From a virus, in the IMG/VR virus record IMGVR_UViG_3300032296_001925, positions 1 to 21,013 of that record: a stretch of DNA of 21,013 bases; one strand, given 5' to 3'. A program made the position numbers and the translations under genes. Position 1 is the first letter of the stretch. The number at the start of each line of letters is the position of its first letter. The notes under the pieces are model-generated. The model searched no databases. It was not told the origin of the DNA and was given only the letters and a program-made list of their open reading frames with translations. Below, one piece after another: positions 12,907 through 21,013 of this stretch.

Positions 12907-13179
12907 ATGCCGTACGTGAACAAGCCAAGACCTTACAAGCATGAGTACCAGATGCAGAAAAAACGCGGGGAGCACAGCGACCGCATGGAGCGCCAGCGCG
13001 CCCGTAGAGAAGTGGACAAGACAGGAGCGGACCACAACGGCAACGGCAAGGCCGACCGCAGAGAGGGTAAGGACGTAAGCCACAACCGGGCTTTGAGCAA
13101 GGGCGGTAGCAACAAAGACGGCTACCGTATCGAGGGCGTGCGCGCGAACCGTTCGCGTAACTACAAGAAGAAAGGATGA
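12907..13179 (+). CDS. small basic protein with degenerate HNH-like motif
   Basis: A 90-aa, strongly basic and hydrophilic protein. GKDVSHNRALSKGGSN (residues 54-69) followed by NRSRNYKKK is similar to the core of small HNH proteins (DVDH..PLSKGG.N, then an Asn), but the second histidine is not clear and the His55-region pattern is incomplete, so catalysis is uncertain. Similar short basic proteins sit between nuclease and helicase genes in other phages, as far as I recall. It starts 9 bases after the nuclease stop and ends one base before the helicase start. It may bind DNA. Confidence 0.5.
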   Translation: MPYVNKPRPYKHEYQMQKKRGEHSDRMERQRARREVDKTGADHNGNGKADRREGKDVSHNRALSKGGSNKDGYRIEGVRANRSRNYKKKG

Positions 13180-13180
13180 T

Positions 13181-14722
13181 ATGAAAGTAATAGAAGACCG
13201 AGGGTTGCTGTTCAAAGTACGTGACCCCAACAGGATTACAACCGCGATCCCTGCGAGCAGACAGATAGGCGAGCATGAAGTATTGGTGAAGTGGGGTGTG
13301 GATGAAGCGCGCGTACTGCGCAACCTAAACCTTAAAGACGTGCCTTCACCCATCATGGGCCGGTACAACTGGCCCGGAAAATACCGACCTTTTGATCACC
13401 AGAAGAAGACCGCTGCGTTTCTAACCATGAACCGCAAAGGCTTTTGCTTCAACGAGCAAGGTACTGGCAAGACAGCCTCGGCTATCTGGGCTGCTGACTT
13501 CTTGATGCAGGAGAAACAGATACGCCGGGTGTTAGTGATATGCCCGCTGTCGATTATGGACTCCGCATGGCGCGCGGACCTGTTTACATTCGCCATGCAC
13601 CGGTCAGTTGATATCGCGCATGGTAGCCGTGAGAAGCGTAGGGCCGTTATCAACGGCGGCGCAGAGTTTGTGGTCATCAACTACGACGGTATAGAGATAG
13701 TACAGGACGACATAAAGCGTGCTGGGTTTGACTTGATCATCGTGGACGAAGCGACCCACTACAAGAACCCACAGTCTAAGCGTTGGAAGGCGCTGTATGA
13801 GATCGTGGAGCACGACACATGGCTGTGGATGATGACCGGTACCCCGGCGGCACAGTCCCCACTAGACGCATTCGGTCTGGCCAAGATGGTACGGTCTAAA
13901 GAAATCCCACGGTTCTTCTCTGCGTGGCGTGAGATGGTGATGATGCGGGTTACTAACTTTAAGTGGGTACCCAAACCGTCTGCGATCAAGAGCGTGCATG
14001 ACGCACTGCAACCGGCCATACGCTACACCAAAGCGCAGTGCCTAGACTTGCCCGAGATGACGTATGTAAAACGCAAAATCGAACTTACTGCTCAGCAGAA
14101 AAAATACTACAAGTCGATCCGTGATCTCATGGTGACGACAGCGGCTGGAGAACAAGTCACTGCAGTGAACGCTGCCATCGTGATGAACAAGCTGCTACAG
14201 ATTTCTTCAGGAGCCGTCTACGCCGACAGCGGCGAGACAGTAGAGTTCGACATCAAGAATCGGTACAAGGTGCTGTGTGAAGTCATAGAAGAGTCCAGTC
14301 AGAAAGTGCTGGTGTTTGTACCGTTCAAACACACCATCCAGCAGTTGTCGGAGAAACTGACCAAAGACGGCATAACCAACGGGATCATCGCCGGGGATGT
14401 CAGCGTCACCAAGCGCACGGAGTTGTTCTCGCAGTTCCAGAACACCAGCGACCCACGGGTGCTCATCATACAGCCGCAGGCGGCAGCCCACGGGGTGACG
14501 CTAACAGCCGCTAACACGGTAGTTTGGTGGGGGCCGGTAGCCTCATTGGAGACCTACGCGCAGGCTAACGCCCGCGTGCACCGGCAGGGACAGCGGCATC
14601 CCTGTACGGTAGTGCAGTTGGAAGGCTCCCCAGTGGAGTACCGCATATACCGCATGTTAGACGAAAGGATAGACGTGCACTCAAAAATAGTAGATTTATA
14701 CAATGAAATACTTGAAACGTAG
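13181..14722 (+). CDS. SNF2/DEAD-like superfamily 2 helicase
   Basis: A 513-aa SF2 ATPase of the SNF2 type. Motif I is EQGTGKT (92-98), motif Ia CPLSIMDSAW (121-130), motif II VDEATHYKN (188-196), motif III MTGTP (218-222), and the second RecA domain has GIIAGDVS (401-408), a motif-V-like QPQAAAHGVTLT (431-442) and motif VI QANARVHRQGQ (461-471). These signatures are characteristic of phage SNF2-like helicases near the polymerase. Likely role: DNA unwinding or translocation in replication, transcription switching or repair. AAAGGATG lies upstream. It ends with TAG, the only clear amber stop among the genes here, which argues against a recoded amber code. Confidence 0.9.
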   Translation: MKVIEDRGLLFKVRDPNRITTAIPASRQIGEHEVLVKWGVDEARVLRNLNLKDVPSPIMGRYNWPGKYRPFDHQKKTAAFLTMNRKGFCFNEQGTGKTASAIWAADFLMQEKQIRRVLVICPLSIMDSAWRADLFTFAMHRSVDIAHGSREKRRAVINGGAEFVVINYDGIEIVQDDIKRAGFDLIIVDEATHYKNPQSKRWKALYEIVEHDTWLWMMTGTPAAQSPLDAFGLAKMVRSKEIPRFFSAWREMVMMRVTNFKWVPKPSAIKSVHDALQPAIRYTKAQCLDLPEMTYVKRKIELTAQQKKYYKSIRDLMVTTAAGEQVTAVNAAIVMNKLLQISSGAVYADSGETVEFDIKNRYKVLCEVIEESSQKVLVFVPFKHTIQQLSEKLTKDGITNGIIAGDVSVTKRTELFSQFQNTSDPRVLIIQPQAAAHGVTLTAANTVVWWGPVASLETYAQANARVHRQGQRHPCTVVQLEGSPVEYRIYRMLDERIDVHSKIVDLYNEILET

Positions 14723-14739
14723 TTTAAAATAGCTATATA
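14712..14739 (+). promoter_or_regulatory. possible promoter for the coiled-coil/HTH/SSB genes
   Basis: TTGAAA (14712-14717) and TATATA (14734-14739) are separated by 16 bp, at the end of the helicase gene and in a 52-bp AT-rich gap before ATG 14775. The -35 matches 5 of 6 and the -10 matches 4 of 6 consensus bases. The following genes run to the terminator at 16430. Confidence 0.4.
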
Positions 14740-14774
14740 CTTCCATTACAAACCAAAAAATATAGGACAGTGCA

Positions 14775-15185
14775 ATGACCGACAAAACAGAAGCCGATGT
14801 TCTCGGCTTGGACCGTCTCGTATCCGTTTATATAAAACTCCGCGATCAAAAGCTGGAAATTAAACGGCAACTGGAAGAACAAGAACTCGCCATCGACGCA
14901 AAGCTCGACGCTATCAAAGCGGCGTTGCTTGAGCACTGCAAGACTACCGGTGCCGAATCCGTCCGCACAGCGGCGGGCATGTTCTACCGCAGCGTCAAAA
15001 ACAAATATTGGACTTCCGACTGGGAGTCTATGAACCGCTTCATCGTGGATAACAACGCCGTTGAGCTACTGGAACGGCGAATCCATCAAACAAACATGAA
15101 CGAGTTCCTTAAGGAAAACCCCGACAAGCTGCCCCCGGGGCTAAATGTGGACAGCGAATACACCATCACCGTACGGAGGAAGTAA
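14775..15185 (+). CDS. coiled-coil phage protein, Gp157-like organisation
   Basis: A 136-aa protein with a long coiled coil (YIKLRDQKLEIKRQLEEQELAIDA region, residues 18-55), then KTTGAESVRTAAGMFYRSV, a segment that recurs in many phage proteins in this genomic place, then NRFIVDNNAVELLERR and PPGLNVDSEYTITVRRK. The arrangement of coiled coil, GAESVRT strand and basic C-terminal strand recalls siphovirus Gp157-type proteins, but I am not certain of the family. It is immediately coupled to the HTH gene by TAATG. It probably acts in replication or recombination, judged only from neighbours. Confidence 0.6.
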   Translation: MTDKTEADVLGLDRLVSVYIKLRDQKLEIKRQLEEQELAIDAKLDAIKAALLEHCKTTGAESVRTAAGMFYRSVKNKYWTSDWESMNRFIVDNNAVELLERRIHQTNMNEFLKENPDKLPPGLNVDSEYTITVRRK

Positions 15186-15463
15186 TGCAAGAACCCGAAG
15201 CGTTTGTGCCCATCAACCGACTGGCTGAGCACCTGCACGTAAAAGTATCCACAGTAAGACAGTGGATTAAGCTCGGGCATATCCCGAGGCGCGCGTACCT
15301 CAAGATCGGTAACACCTACCGGTTTCAGGTATCGGAAGTGTTGCAGGCATTGAAGACCCGCGAGGCTATGGAGGATACTCCCGTCCCCGCTGCCGACACC
15401 GATCCGAATATGCCGGTCCAGCTTGAATTTAATTTTGACACAGATGAAACCAAAGACCTCTAA
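15185..15463 (+). CDS. excisionase/MerR-like helix-turn-helix protein
   Basis: A 92-aa protein. FVPINRLAEHLHVKVSTVRQWIKLGHIPRRAYLKIGNTYRFQVSEVLQAL is an HTH_17-type winged helix-turn-helix (the helix-turn-helix is at about residues 10-28). The last 30 residues are acidic and Pro-rich and end NFDTDETKDL. It is translated from a TAATG overlap with the preceding gene and precedes the SSB-like gene by 12 bases. Likely a regulator or a replication accessory DNA binder; with no integrase in view, excision is less likely. It is only distantly similar to the HTH protein at 6970-7299. Confidence 0.7.
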   Translation: MQEPEAFVPINRLAEHLHVKVSTVRQWIKLGHIPRRAYLKIGNTYRFQVSEVLQALKTREAMEDTPVPAADTDPNMPVQLEFNFDTDETKDL

Positions 15464-15475
15464 GGAAAAAACTCT

Positions 15476-16405
15476 ATGAGCAATATCACGCTTATGAACG
15501 ACATGCCCGCCAGCTACCGAGACCTCATCTCGCAACTGGAACCGGAAACCAACCTCGTTGGTGGGGAGTACAACTCTACTTCCCGCATCAGTATTCGCGG
15601 TGGGGTGTTTCGGAAGGTAGTCAACGGCAAAGAGATCGCTGAACTTGAAGAACGTAAGCTGCTCGCTGTCGTAGTAAAAGCCGCTCCTATTTCGCGCATG
15701 TATTTCGCTGGACAGTACGTAGCAGGAGAAGCAAACCCACCGACTTGCTGGTCTACCGATACCTCAAGTGGGCGTCCTGCTACAGACGTTATCGTGTCGG
15801 ATAGGCAGTCGCCTACTTGCTTTGATTGCCCACAGAACATCAAAGGTAGCGGGCAAGGCGAGAGCAGGGCATGCCGGTACCGTCAACGTATCGCTATCAT
15901 GCTTGCCGACGCTGACGGCGCGGTGGTCTCCTCCACTGTGTACCAGCTAGATTTGCCGGCAACTAGTATTTTTGGTGACGACCCAAAACGCATGGCAATG
16001 CAGTCATACGCCCGGTTCCTGAGTCAGCACAAGTCGCCGCTCGCAGCTATCCTGACCGAGATTCGTTTCGACACCAACAGCAGCACGCCTAAGCTCTGCT
16101 TCCGTCCTGTACGTCCGCTCACTGAGGATGAGTTGATGGTGGCTATCCATGCGCAGAAAGACCCTGAGACCGCGCGTTTGGTGAAGTTGACGGTGAAGCC
16201 GAAAGACACCGTTGCCTTGGAAGCCCCCAAGCCTGCTGCACCTAAGCAAGAACCTGCACCGAAGAAGGCCAGCATGTTCGATATGCCTTCTGATGATGAC
16301 GAAGTACCCGAACCGAAGGTACGAGAAAATAAAAAGAAAGCCGCCCCGGCTGCCGCGCCTAGCGTCAACCTCAGCAGTTTATTGGATCAGTTCGACGACC
16401 AGTAA
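15476..16405 (+). CDS. probable phage ssDNA-binding protein
   Basis: A 309-aa protein. An N-terminal beta-rich domain carries PPTCWS, PTCFDCPQNIKGSGQGES and RACRYRQR (cysteines near residues 90, 113, 116 and 131, a likely zinc site), followed by QLDLPATSIFG and LTEIRFDT...KLCFRPVRPL. Residues 235-295 are a Pro/Ala/Lys-rich flexible linker, and the end LLDQFDDQ is an acidic tail of the type SSBs use to contact replication proteins. That architecture (folded core, disordered linker, acidic tip) and the place between helicase and primase support an SSB role; I recall similar phage proteins annotated that way but cannot confirm it. Strong terminator follows. Confidence 0.6.
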   Translation: MSNITLMNDMPASYRDLISQLEPETNLVGGEYNSTSRISIRGGVFRKVVNGKEIAELEERKLLAVVVKAAPISRMYFAGQYVAGEANPPTCWSTDTSSGRPATDVIVSDRQSPTCFDCPQNIKGSGQGESRACRYRQRIAIMLADADGAVVSSTVYQLDLPATSIFGDDPKRMAMQSYARFLSQHKSPLAAILTEIRFDTNSSTPKLCFRPVRPLTEDELMVAIHAQKDPETARLVKLTVKPKDTVALEAPKPAAPKQEPAPKKASMFDMPSDDDEVPEPKVRENKKKAAPAAAPSVNLSSLLDQFDDQ

Positions 16406-16429
16406 GCTGTACCGTACGGGTGTGGTTGT

Positions 16430-16455
16430 GGGGGGATGCACATCCCCCCTTTTTT
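16430..16455 (+). terminator. strong rho-independent terminator after the SSB-like gene
   Basis: GGGGGGAT and ATCCCCCC form a perfect 8-bp stem around GCAC, directly followed by six T and then CTCTC. It ends the transcript from the coiled-coil/HTH/SSB genes 24 bp after the SSB stop. The primase-helicase starts 18 bp later, so it needs read-through, an undetected promoter or antitermination. Confidence 0.9.
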
Positions 16456-16473
16456 CTCTCTAGCGATGCGACT

Positions 16474-19377
16474 ATGGATACTAAAAAATTCCTCAGCAGT
16501 GTGTTGAGTAGCCAAGGTTTCTATTGCGCGGTAGGCATCAAGGACGGCAAGACTATCCAGCGGTTTTACCAAACGATAGACACGTTGGTAGACGCGGTAA
16601 AAAGTTTGGACGATGACGGTTATGACGCGTACTTCGCGTTGGCGACTTACAAAACTAACGCCAGCAGAAAGGCCGACAACGTCGAGTACCTAAAATCGTT
16701 ATACCTTGATTTGGACTGCGGCGAATCAAAACCTTACGCGGATCAGTTTACTGCGATAAAAGCACTACAAGAATTTTGCAGACAGTTTAAGTTTAGCAAG
16801 CCAAGCGCCATCATCAATTCAGGGCGCGGGGTGCATGTGTATTGGATGCTGGACCGGAGCTACTCCCGCGAAGAGTGGTTGCCTATTGCGGAGAAATTCA
16901 AAGCCGCATGTATTACGGGTGGTCTGGAGATAGACAAGGCAGTACCTGCGGACGCGGCGCGTATCTTACGTGTCCCGGGCACCCACAACTACAAGGACAT
17001 TCCCCCGCGCAACGTCGAGGTGTTCTCTGCCTTAGACATTAGCTACGACTTGCGCAGGCTGGGTGACTCTCTACCAGAGACTCTCATACCTGTTGTAAAC
17101 ATCCGCACTTACTCGGAAGAAGACAAGCAGGACATGCAGGCGGTACTTGGTAACTACACCAAGTCTTTCAAGCGGCTCATCGAGAGGACGATAACGGGGA
17201 CTGGGTGCGCGCAGATACAGCGCGCTATAGACCATCCAAACGACCTGTCCTATCCCCAATGGCTGCATGCACTTTCGATTGCCAAGCACTGTGAAGAAGG
17301 CGACAAAGCAGTACACCTCATCTCCAAAGGATACAAAAAGTACAACCCAAACGAGACTGCTAAGGTAGCCGAGTCAATAACCGCGCCGCACTTATGCGCG
17401 ACCTTTGAAAAGGATTTCCCGGCTGCGTGTCAGGGCTGTCCGCACTACAACAAGATCAAGTCCCCCATAAAGCTGTGCATGATGGTGAAAGAAGCACCGC
17501 CGCAGGACGTGTTTGAAGACGAGGAGGACGTTGTTGCAGACAGGCCCGCTGAGACATTTGAGTCCGTAGAGTCCATACCGGACGACACCGGGGATAAGCC
17601 ACAAGCGCGCAACACCGCGCCTGTCAGTAACGCCAAGGTCGCTATACCGTCTTACCCAGCGCCGTACTTTCGTGGCGCAGGCGGTGGCGTCTTTGTACGG
17701 ACAAGAGACAAGGACAACAACCCTGATGAGATAAAGGTGCACGACACAGACCTGTACATCGTCAAGCGGTTGCATGACCCACTGCTCGGACCTTGCTATG
17801 TGTTCAGGCACCATACCCGGCGTGATGGGATACAGGAGTTCACGATCCCCGGTACGAAACTTTCAGGCCGGGAGAGCTTCAAAGTAGAGATGGGACTGAA
17901 CGACGTGTTTCTACTCAAGCCTGATCTTCTGATGGCGTACGTCGAGCGGTGGATACACCATGTGCAAAGCACTATGCCCGTGGTGAAGGTGAAGACCCAG
18001 TTTGGTTGGACCGACGACCAGAAGTCCTTCGTCATAGGAAACAGGGAGGTTTTTGTAGACCGGATAGAGCCGAATCCACCCGGTGCCCGCACGCAGCAAT
18101 TCTTCAGCATATTCCAGCAGTCGGGCACCGTAGAGGAATGGAAGCGCATACCGAAGTTCTTTGACCGACCCAACTTTGAGGAGCACCAGTACATGTTCGC
18201 GCTGTCTTTCGGCGCCCCGCTGATGATCTTCGCACCCAACATACCCGGCAGTATCTTCCACTTGAAGAGCGAGAACTCCGGGCACGGTAAAACCTCCGGG
18301 CAGCTTGGCGGCGCGTCAGTGTGGGGGCACCCCAAGTCCTACCTACTGGCTGGTTCCGGCACAACCAACTCTCTGTGGAACCGTACGGAGTTGTACAAGA
18401 ATCTGGTGGTGTATGTAGATGAGCTATCGAACTACGAAGCCAAAGAGTTGAGCAACTTTGCGTACGCGGTGGTAGAGGGTAGGCAGAAGAACAGGATGTC
18501 TAACGCTGGCCAGAACGCAGAACGAGTGCGAGGTGAACTGTGGGCTACGCTGGTGGGTACTTCAGCCAACCAAGGCTTTCTGGACAAGATAGCGGAGTAT
18601 CGTACTGCCCCGAAGGGTGAGGCCCAGCGCGTGCTGGAAGAACAAGCTCGCCCGCTGCCAACCGATGAACAGGTAGTTGAAGATGGTAAGGAGTTGTATC
18701 GGCTGTTTGACGAGCAGTACGGTGTGGTTGGTGACCTGTACATCCAGTACATCATCCACAACAAAGCCGAGGTGAAGCAGCTAGTAGAGAAGATGTGGCG
18801 TGACATAAACAAGTTGGCAGGTCTCACGGTACAGAATCGGTTTTTCGCATGGCAGGCAGCAGCGGTATTGTCCGGGGCTTTGATCTTCAAGCAGATGGGG
18901 TTGATAACGTGGAACCTCAGTAACTTGCGCAACTGGCTGGTGACAAGACTGAAGTCGGTTAAGGTAGCAATCAAGGACTTGGAGATGGACGTGGCAGATG
19001 TTATCGGGCAGTACTACGCCGACAACGTCCGGGGCATACTCCGAATCAATGGGCAGGACGGTAACTTCTTCGACGAGACCAACAACGCGTTCGTGAACCC
19101 GGACGCGATGCCCATAAACCGGTGGGTGGGGCGGCATGAATTCAACACCCGTAGGCTCTACCTACTACCTAAACCATTCAAGAGCTGGTGCACTAAGCAG
19201 CAGTTGGACTACAGTGCGTTGAAAGACAAACTCCAAGCCCAGTACGGGGCTAAGACCGTCAAGATACGCATGGGCCGGGGGACCAAGATCAACCTGCCGG
19301 TACAGCACGCGATAGAGATAACGTGGGATGACAGTAGCCAGAACGACTTCAGCGCAGTACAAGATATAGCGGGTTGA
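16474..19377 (+). CDS. primase-helicase, AEP-type primase fused to SF3-like/DUF927-like helicase
   Basis: A 967-aa replication protein. The primase domain has YLDLDCG (D79, D81), SGRGVHVYW (116-124, His121), and DKAVPADAARILRVPGT (154-170), the three archaeo-eukaryotic primase motifs. C308, C319, C322 and C335 form a zinc-finger-like group. After an acidic linker (344-375) the C-terminal half is a helicase: Walker A SGHGKTS (602-608) and Walker B LVVYVDE (644-650), with SNAGQNAERVRG as a sensor-like region, resembling DUF927 helicases. I chose ATG 16474; a GTG at 16420 in the same frame lies in the terminator hairpin and would prepend HPPFFLSSDATM, which is not credible. No strong Shine-Dalgarno is seen. 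It is the last rightward gene. Confidence 0.85.
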   Translation: MDTKKFLSSVLSSQGFYCAVGIKDGKTIQRFYQTIDTLVDAVKSLDDDGYDAYFALATYKTNASRKADNVEYLKSLYLDLDCGESKPYADQFTAIKALQEFCRQFKFSKPSAIINSGRGVHVYWMLDRSYSREEWLPIAEKFKAACITGGLEIDKAVPADAARILRVPGTHNYKDIPPRNVEVFSALDISYDLRRLGDSLPETLIPVVNIRTYSEEDKQDMQAVLGNYTKSFKRLIERTITGTGCAQIQRAIDHPNDLSYPQWLHALSIAKHCEEGDKAVHLISKGYKKYNPNETAKVAESITAPHLCATFEKDFPAACQGCPHYNKIKSPIKLCMMVKEAPPQDVFEDEEDVVADRPAETFESVESIPDDTGDKPQARNTAPVSNAKVAIPSYPAPYFRGAGGGVFVRTRDKDNNPDEIKVHDTDLYIVKRLHDPLLGPCYVFRHHTRRDGIQEFTIPGTKLSGRESFKVEMGLNDVFLLKPDLLMAYVERWIHHVQSTMPVVKVKTQFGWTDDQKSFVIGNREVFVDRIEPNPPGARTQQFFSIFQQSGTVEEWKRIPKFFDRPNFEEHQYMFALSFGAPLMIFAPNIPGSIFHLKSENSGHGKTSGQLGGASVWGHPKSYLLAGSGTTNSLWNRTELYKNLVVYVDELSNYEAKELSNFAYAVVEGRQKNRMSNAGQNAERVRGELWATLVGTSANQGFLDKIAEYRTAPKGEAQRVLEEQARPLPTDEQVVEDGKELYRLFDEQYGVVGDLYIQYIIHNKAEVKQLVEKMWRDINKLAGLTVQNRFFAWQAAAVLSGALIFKQMGLITWNLSNLRNWLVTRLKSVKVAIKDLEMDVADVIGQYYADNVRGILRINGQDGNFFDETNNAFVNPDAMPINRWVGRHEFNTRRLYLLPKPFKSWCTKQQLDYSALKDKLQAQYGAKTVKIRMGRGTKINLPVQHAIEITWDDSSQNDFSAVQDIAG

Positions 19378-19436
19378 CTATGTCAAACCTACTACATGTG
19401 GTATATTCCGTCCCGCACTGCTCCTAGAGAGACTTA

Positions 19437-19462
19437 CCCCCCGACCATCGGGGGGTTTTTTT
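19437..19462 (+). terminator. strong rho-independent terminator closing the rightward replication block
   Basis: CCCCCCGA and TCGGGGGG form an 8-bp stem around CCA, followed by seven T. It lies 60 bp after the primase stop. The T-tract overlaps the stop codon of the leftward gene, so it is tuned to rightward transcripts; on the other strand no T-run follows the hairpin. Confidence 0.9.
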
Positions 19463-21013
19463 ATTCAAAGAACTCGCCTTCGTCTAGGTCTTCCAACTGT
19501 CTACGCATCACTGTCGCACGCCGCTGCGGACTTATCGTGATGCCGTTAAACATCCTTGCTACTTCGTCCGTGACTCGGTGCTGACGCACCGACCGCTCTT
19601 TCGTGTCGGCAGTGATGCGCACTTCAGGATGGCGTGTGTTGAACTCGTCGATGTCTTCTTCAATAGCCATGAATTCATCGATATCGTTCTCGCGCATTGC
19701 CTTGTACCGTTTACGCAGCAGCTTGGTACGGTTCTCGGTAATCACACGGTCCACGCGCTTGTCTCGGGCGTTGATCTCTAGCTGCCTTGTGTAGCCAGCC
19801 GGGGCGAAGCCCAAGGTTTGCCCGAGGATAGTAAGGGGGCCGAAGTCTTCGGTAATCGGGTCGCCACGCAGGGTAGTAGCACCTTCTGTCGCGTACCGAG
19901 CAGCTTTCATGGCGTTGGCGGCAACGCTGGGCAGCATCTTCTCCATACCGCGCGCTATCTCCCCTTCTTGCAACAAAGGCAGCCCCTGATCCAGCATGCG
20001 TTGGGCTATCCCTACGATTGGACCGCCGGCCATTTCTATCCCCTGCATAACCAGACTTTCCTGCTCTTGGTTGGGGAGCGAACGGAAAATGAGATTCGAC
20101 ATGCCGATACGCGGCGCGATGTCCAGACCGAAGGAATTTACCAACCCGGAGTACATACCCTCACCGAAATACGACGCGAGGATACTGTCAGCGTCCTCAT
20201 CTTCATCGTCCAGTAGGAACATGTTAGCCAGCTCGGTTATCAGGCCCATCATAGGCACGCCCTGTATACCGGAAAGAATACCGGACATGGCGAACAGCCC
20301 AAGCAGTTGTTTCTTGGCGTACTTTCTTTCTTCTGGTGTAGCGCCCTTGAGCGCTTGCTTGGCCATCTTTAGCTGCAGATAGACCATAGAAATACCGAAA
20401 CGCTTGTACATCAGCAGCACACTACCCAAGCTGTTCTGAGCTATCTTGGGCGCAGTCTCCAACATAGAGCCGCTGTTCGTGTGCTCGGTCTCCAGCACAG
20501 CTTCGTGCGCTGCAGCTACGTAGTCTTCATCGGTAAGGGGCTTCCCGCTCTTGGCCTTCTCGTCGAGTAAAAGATCGTATGTTGCCTTCATCGTAACTTG
20601 ACGGGTGAAGCGTTCGCCTTGATGAAACGCATAGCCCATAACCGAGTTGGCTTTGTCAGTTATTGAGTTGCCTGCGGTGTTCATCTCCAACAAGTCAGAG
20701 ATAGTAGTCGCGTTCGCCATACCTTGCTGGTTCATTACATCCACCAGTATTTTGTTACGGCGCAGTTCTTCGGCACCCAACTTCTTGAATGACTCAGGCA
20801 CCGTGTCAGGTTTGGAGAAATCGATGTTGGTGAACGAGGGACCGTCGAATGCTGTACCGCCTTCAACTCCTTCGAACGTGTCCAACGTACGGCGCGTACC
20901 AGTCGCCATGTACAGCTTGCGCGCCCGGTTCATGGCCGACATGGTTTTCCCATAGCCGTGCTTGCCGGCCAAGTAGGGGTACACTGCCATCGGAAGCGTG
21001 AACAGGTTGACCA
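19461..21013 (-). CDS. PLxRFG-type large virion protein, C-terminal part, 5'-truncated
   Basis: The leftward frame is open from the right edge (VNLFTLP precedes the ATG at 20990), so this is the C-terminal 516 residues or so of a larger protein. MYKRFGISMVYLQLKMAKQAL, KKQLLGLFAMSGILSGIQGVPMMGLI, an acidic DDEDEDAD run and SYFGEGMYSGLVNSFGLDI match the conserved C-terminal region of phage PLxRFG-domain proteins, very large proteins thought to be internal virion or injection components. The IQGVPMMG region is hydrophobic and may enter membranes. The last 90 residues are charged and helical. It converges on the primase gene across the shared terminator, marking the start of the structural module. 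Family assignment is from memory. Confidence 0.7.
   Translation of the reverse strand, partial: VNLFTLPMAVYPYLAGKHGYGKTMSAMNRARKLYMATGTRRTLDTFEGVEGGTAFDGPSFTNIDFSKPDTVPESFKKLGAEELRRNKILVDVMNQQGMANATTISDLLEMNTAGNSITDKANSVMGYAFHQGERFTRQVTMKATYDLLLDEKAKSGKPLTDEDYVAAAHEAVLETEHTNSGSMLETAPKIAQNSLGSVLLMYKRFGISMVYLQLKMAKQALKGATPEERKYAKKQLLGLFAMSGILSGIQGVPMMGLITELANMFLLDDEDEDADSILASYFGEGMYSGLVNSFGLDIAPRIGMSNLIFRSLPNQEQESLVMQGIEMAGGPIVGIAQRMLDQGLPLLQEGEIARGMEKMLPSVAANAMKAARYATEGATTLRGDPITEDFGPLTILGQTLGFAPAGYTRQLEINARDKRVDRVITENRTKLLRKRYKAMRENDIDEFMAIEEDIDEFNTRHPEVRITADTKERSVRQHRVTDEVARMFNGITISPQRRATVMRRQLEDLDEGEFFE

Noticed and set aside
16420-16473. GTG 16420 as start of the primase-helicase
   Set aside because: It would translate the terminator hairpin and adds a sequence without resemblance to primase N-termini; ATG 16474 begins the conserved region.

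Overview
The window is a stretch of a tailed-bacteriophage genome. The evidence is densely packed, mostly overlapping small genes, a self-encoded replication set (PolA-type DNA polymerase, SNF2-type helicase, primase-helicase, RecB/Cas4-like nuclease, VRR-NUC nuclease, probable ssDNA-binding protein), excisionase-like helix-turn-helix proteins, and the end of a large virion protein on the opposite strand. The promoters and hairpin terminators look bacterial. The host cannot be named from this sequence.

Layout. Positions 2-3278 hold a three-gene cassette: a DUF3150-like protein (cut by the window edge), a MoxR-like AAA ATPase with its own promoter and a palindromic operator candidate, and a VWA/metallopeptidase-like protein. 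Positions 3300-4998 hold two unrecognised genes and a VRR-NUC nuclease. Positions 5192-8282 are a run of about twelve very small genes, mostly joined by ATGA or TAATG overlaps. They include a diverged tandem pair, an HTH protein and a DUF3310 protein interrupted by an in-frame amber codon.

The most striking element is at 8272-9943. It is a tandem array with an exactly constant 36-bp period (22 copies), followed 25 bp later by a 287-aa protein whose middle and C-terminal parts resemble the C-terminal (Transposase_20/Nop-like) domain of IS110 transposases, without the catalytic DEDD/RuvC domain. Each 36-bp unit splits into four 9-nt blocks: constant AACGAGTCA, variable 9, near-constant AGAAACCCA, variable 9. 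Two short repeats alternating with two 9-nt spacers beside a Nop/IS110-like protein is, as I recall it, the arrangement of TIGR-Tas (tandem interspaced guide RNA) systems. I read it as a phage-encoded TIGR array with a nuclease-less, TasA-type protein. The array would give a set of 36-nt dual-guide RNAs that the protein could use to bind DNA.

Positions 9955-10379 hold a 33-aa membrane peptide, a zinc-ribbon-like protein and a 47-aa protein. Positions 10370-19377 are the replication module: DNA polymerase (Leu at the position equivalent to E. coli PolA 762), PD-(D/E)XK nuclease, small HNH-like basic protein, SNF2 helicase, coiled-coil protein, HTH protein, probable SSB followed by a strong terminator, and a 967-aa primase-helicase. 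A strong terminator at 19437-19462 closes this rightward block. The leftward gene from the right edge (PLxRFG-type virion protein) converges on it, marking the border between the replication and structural modules.

Identifications rest on motifs and remembered family features; no database search was possible.
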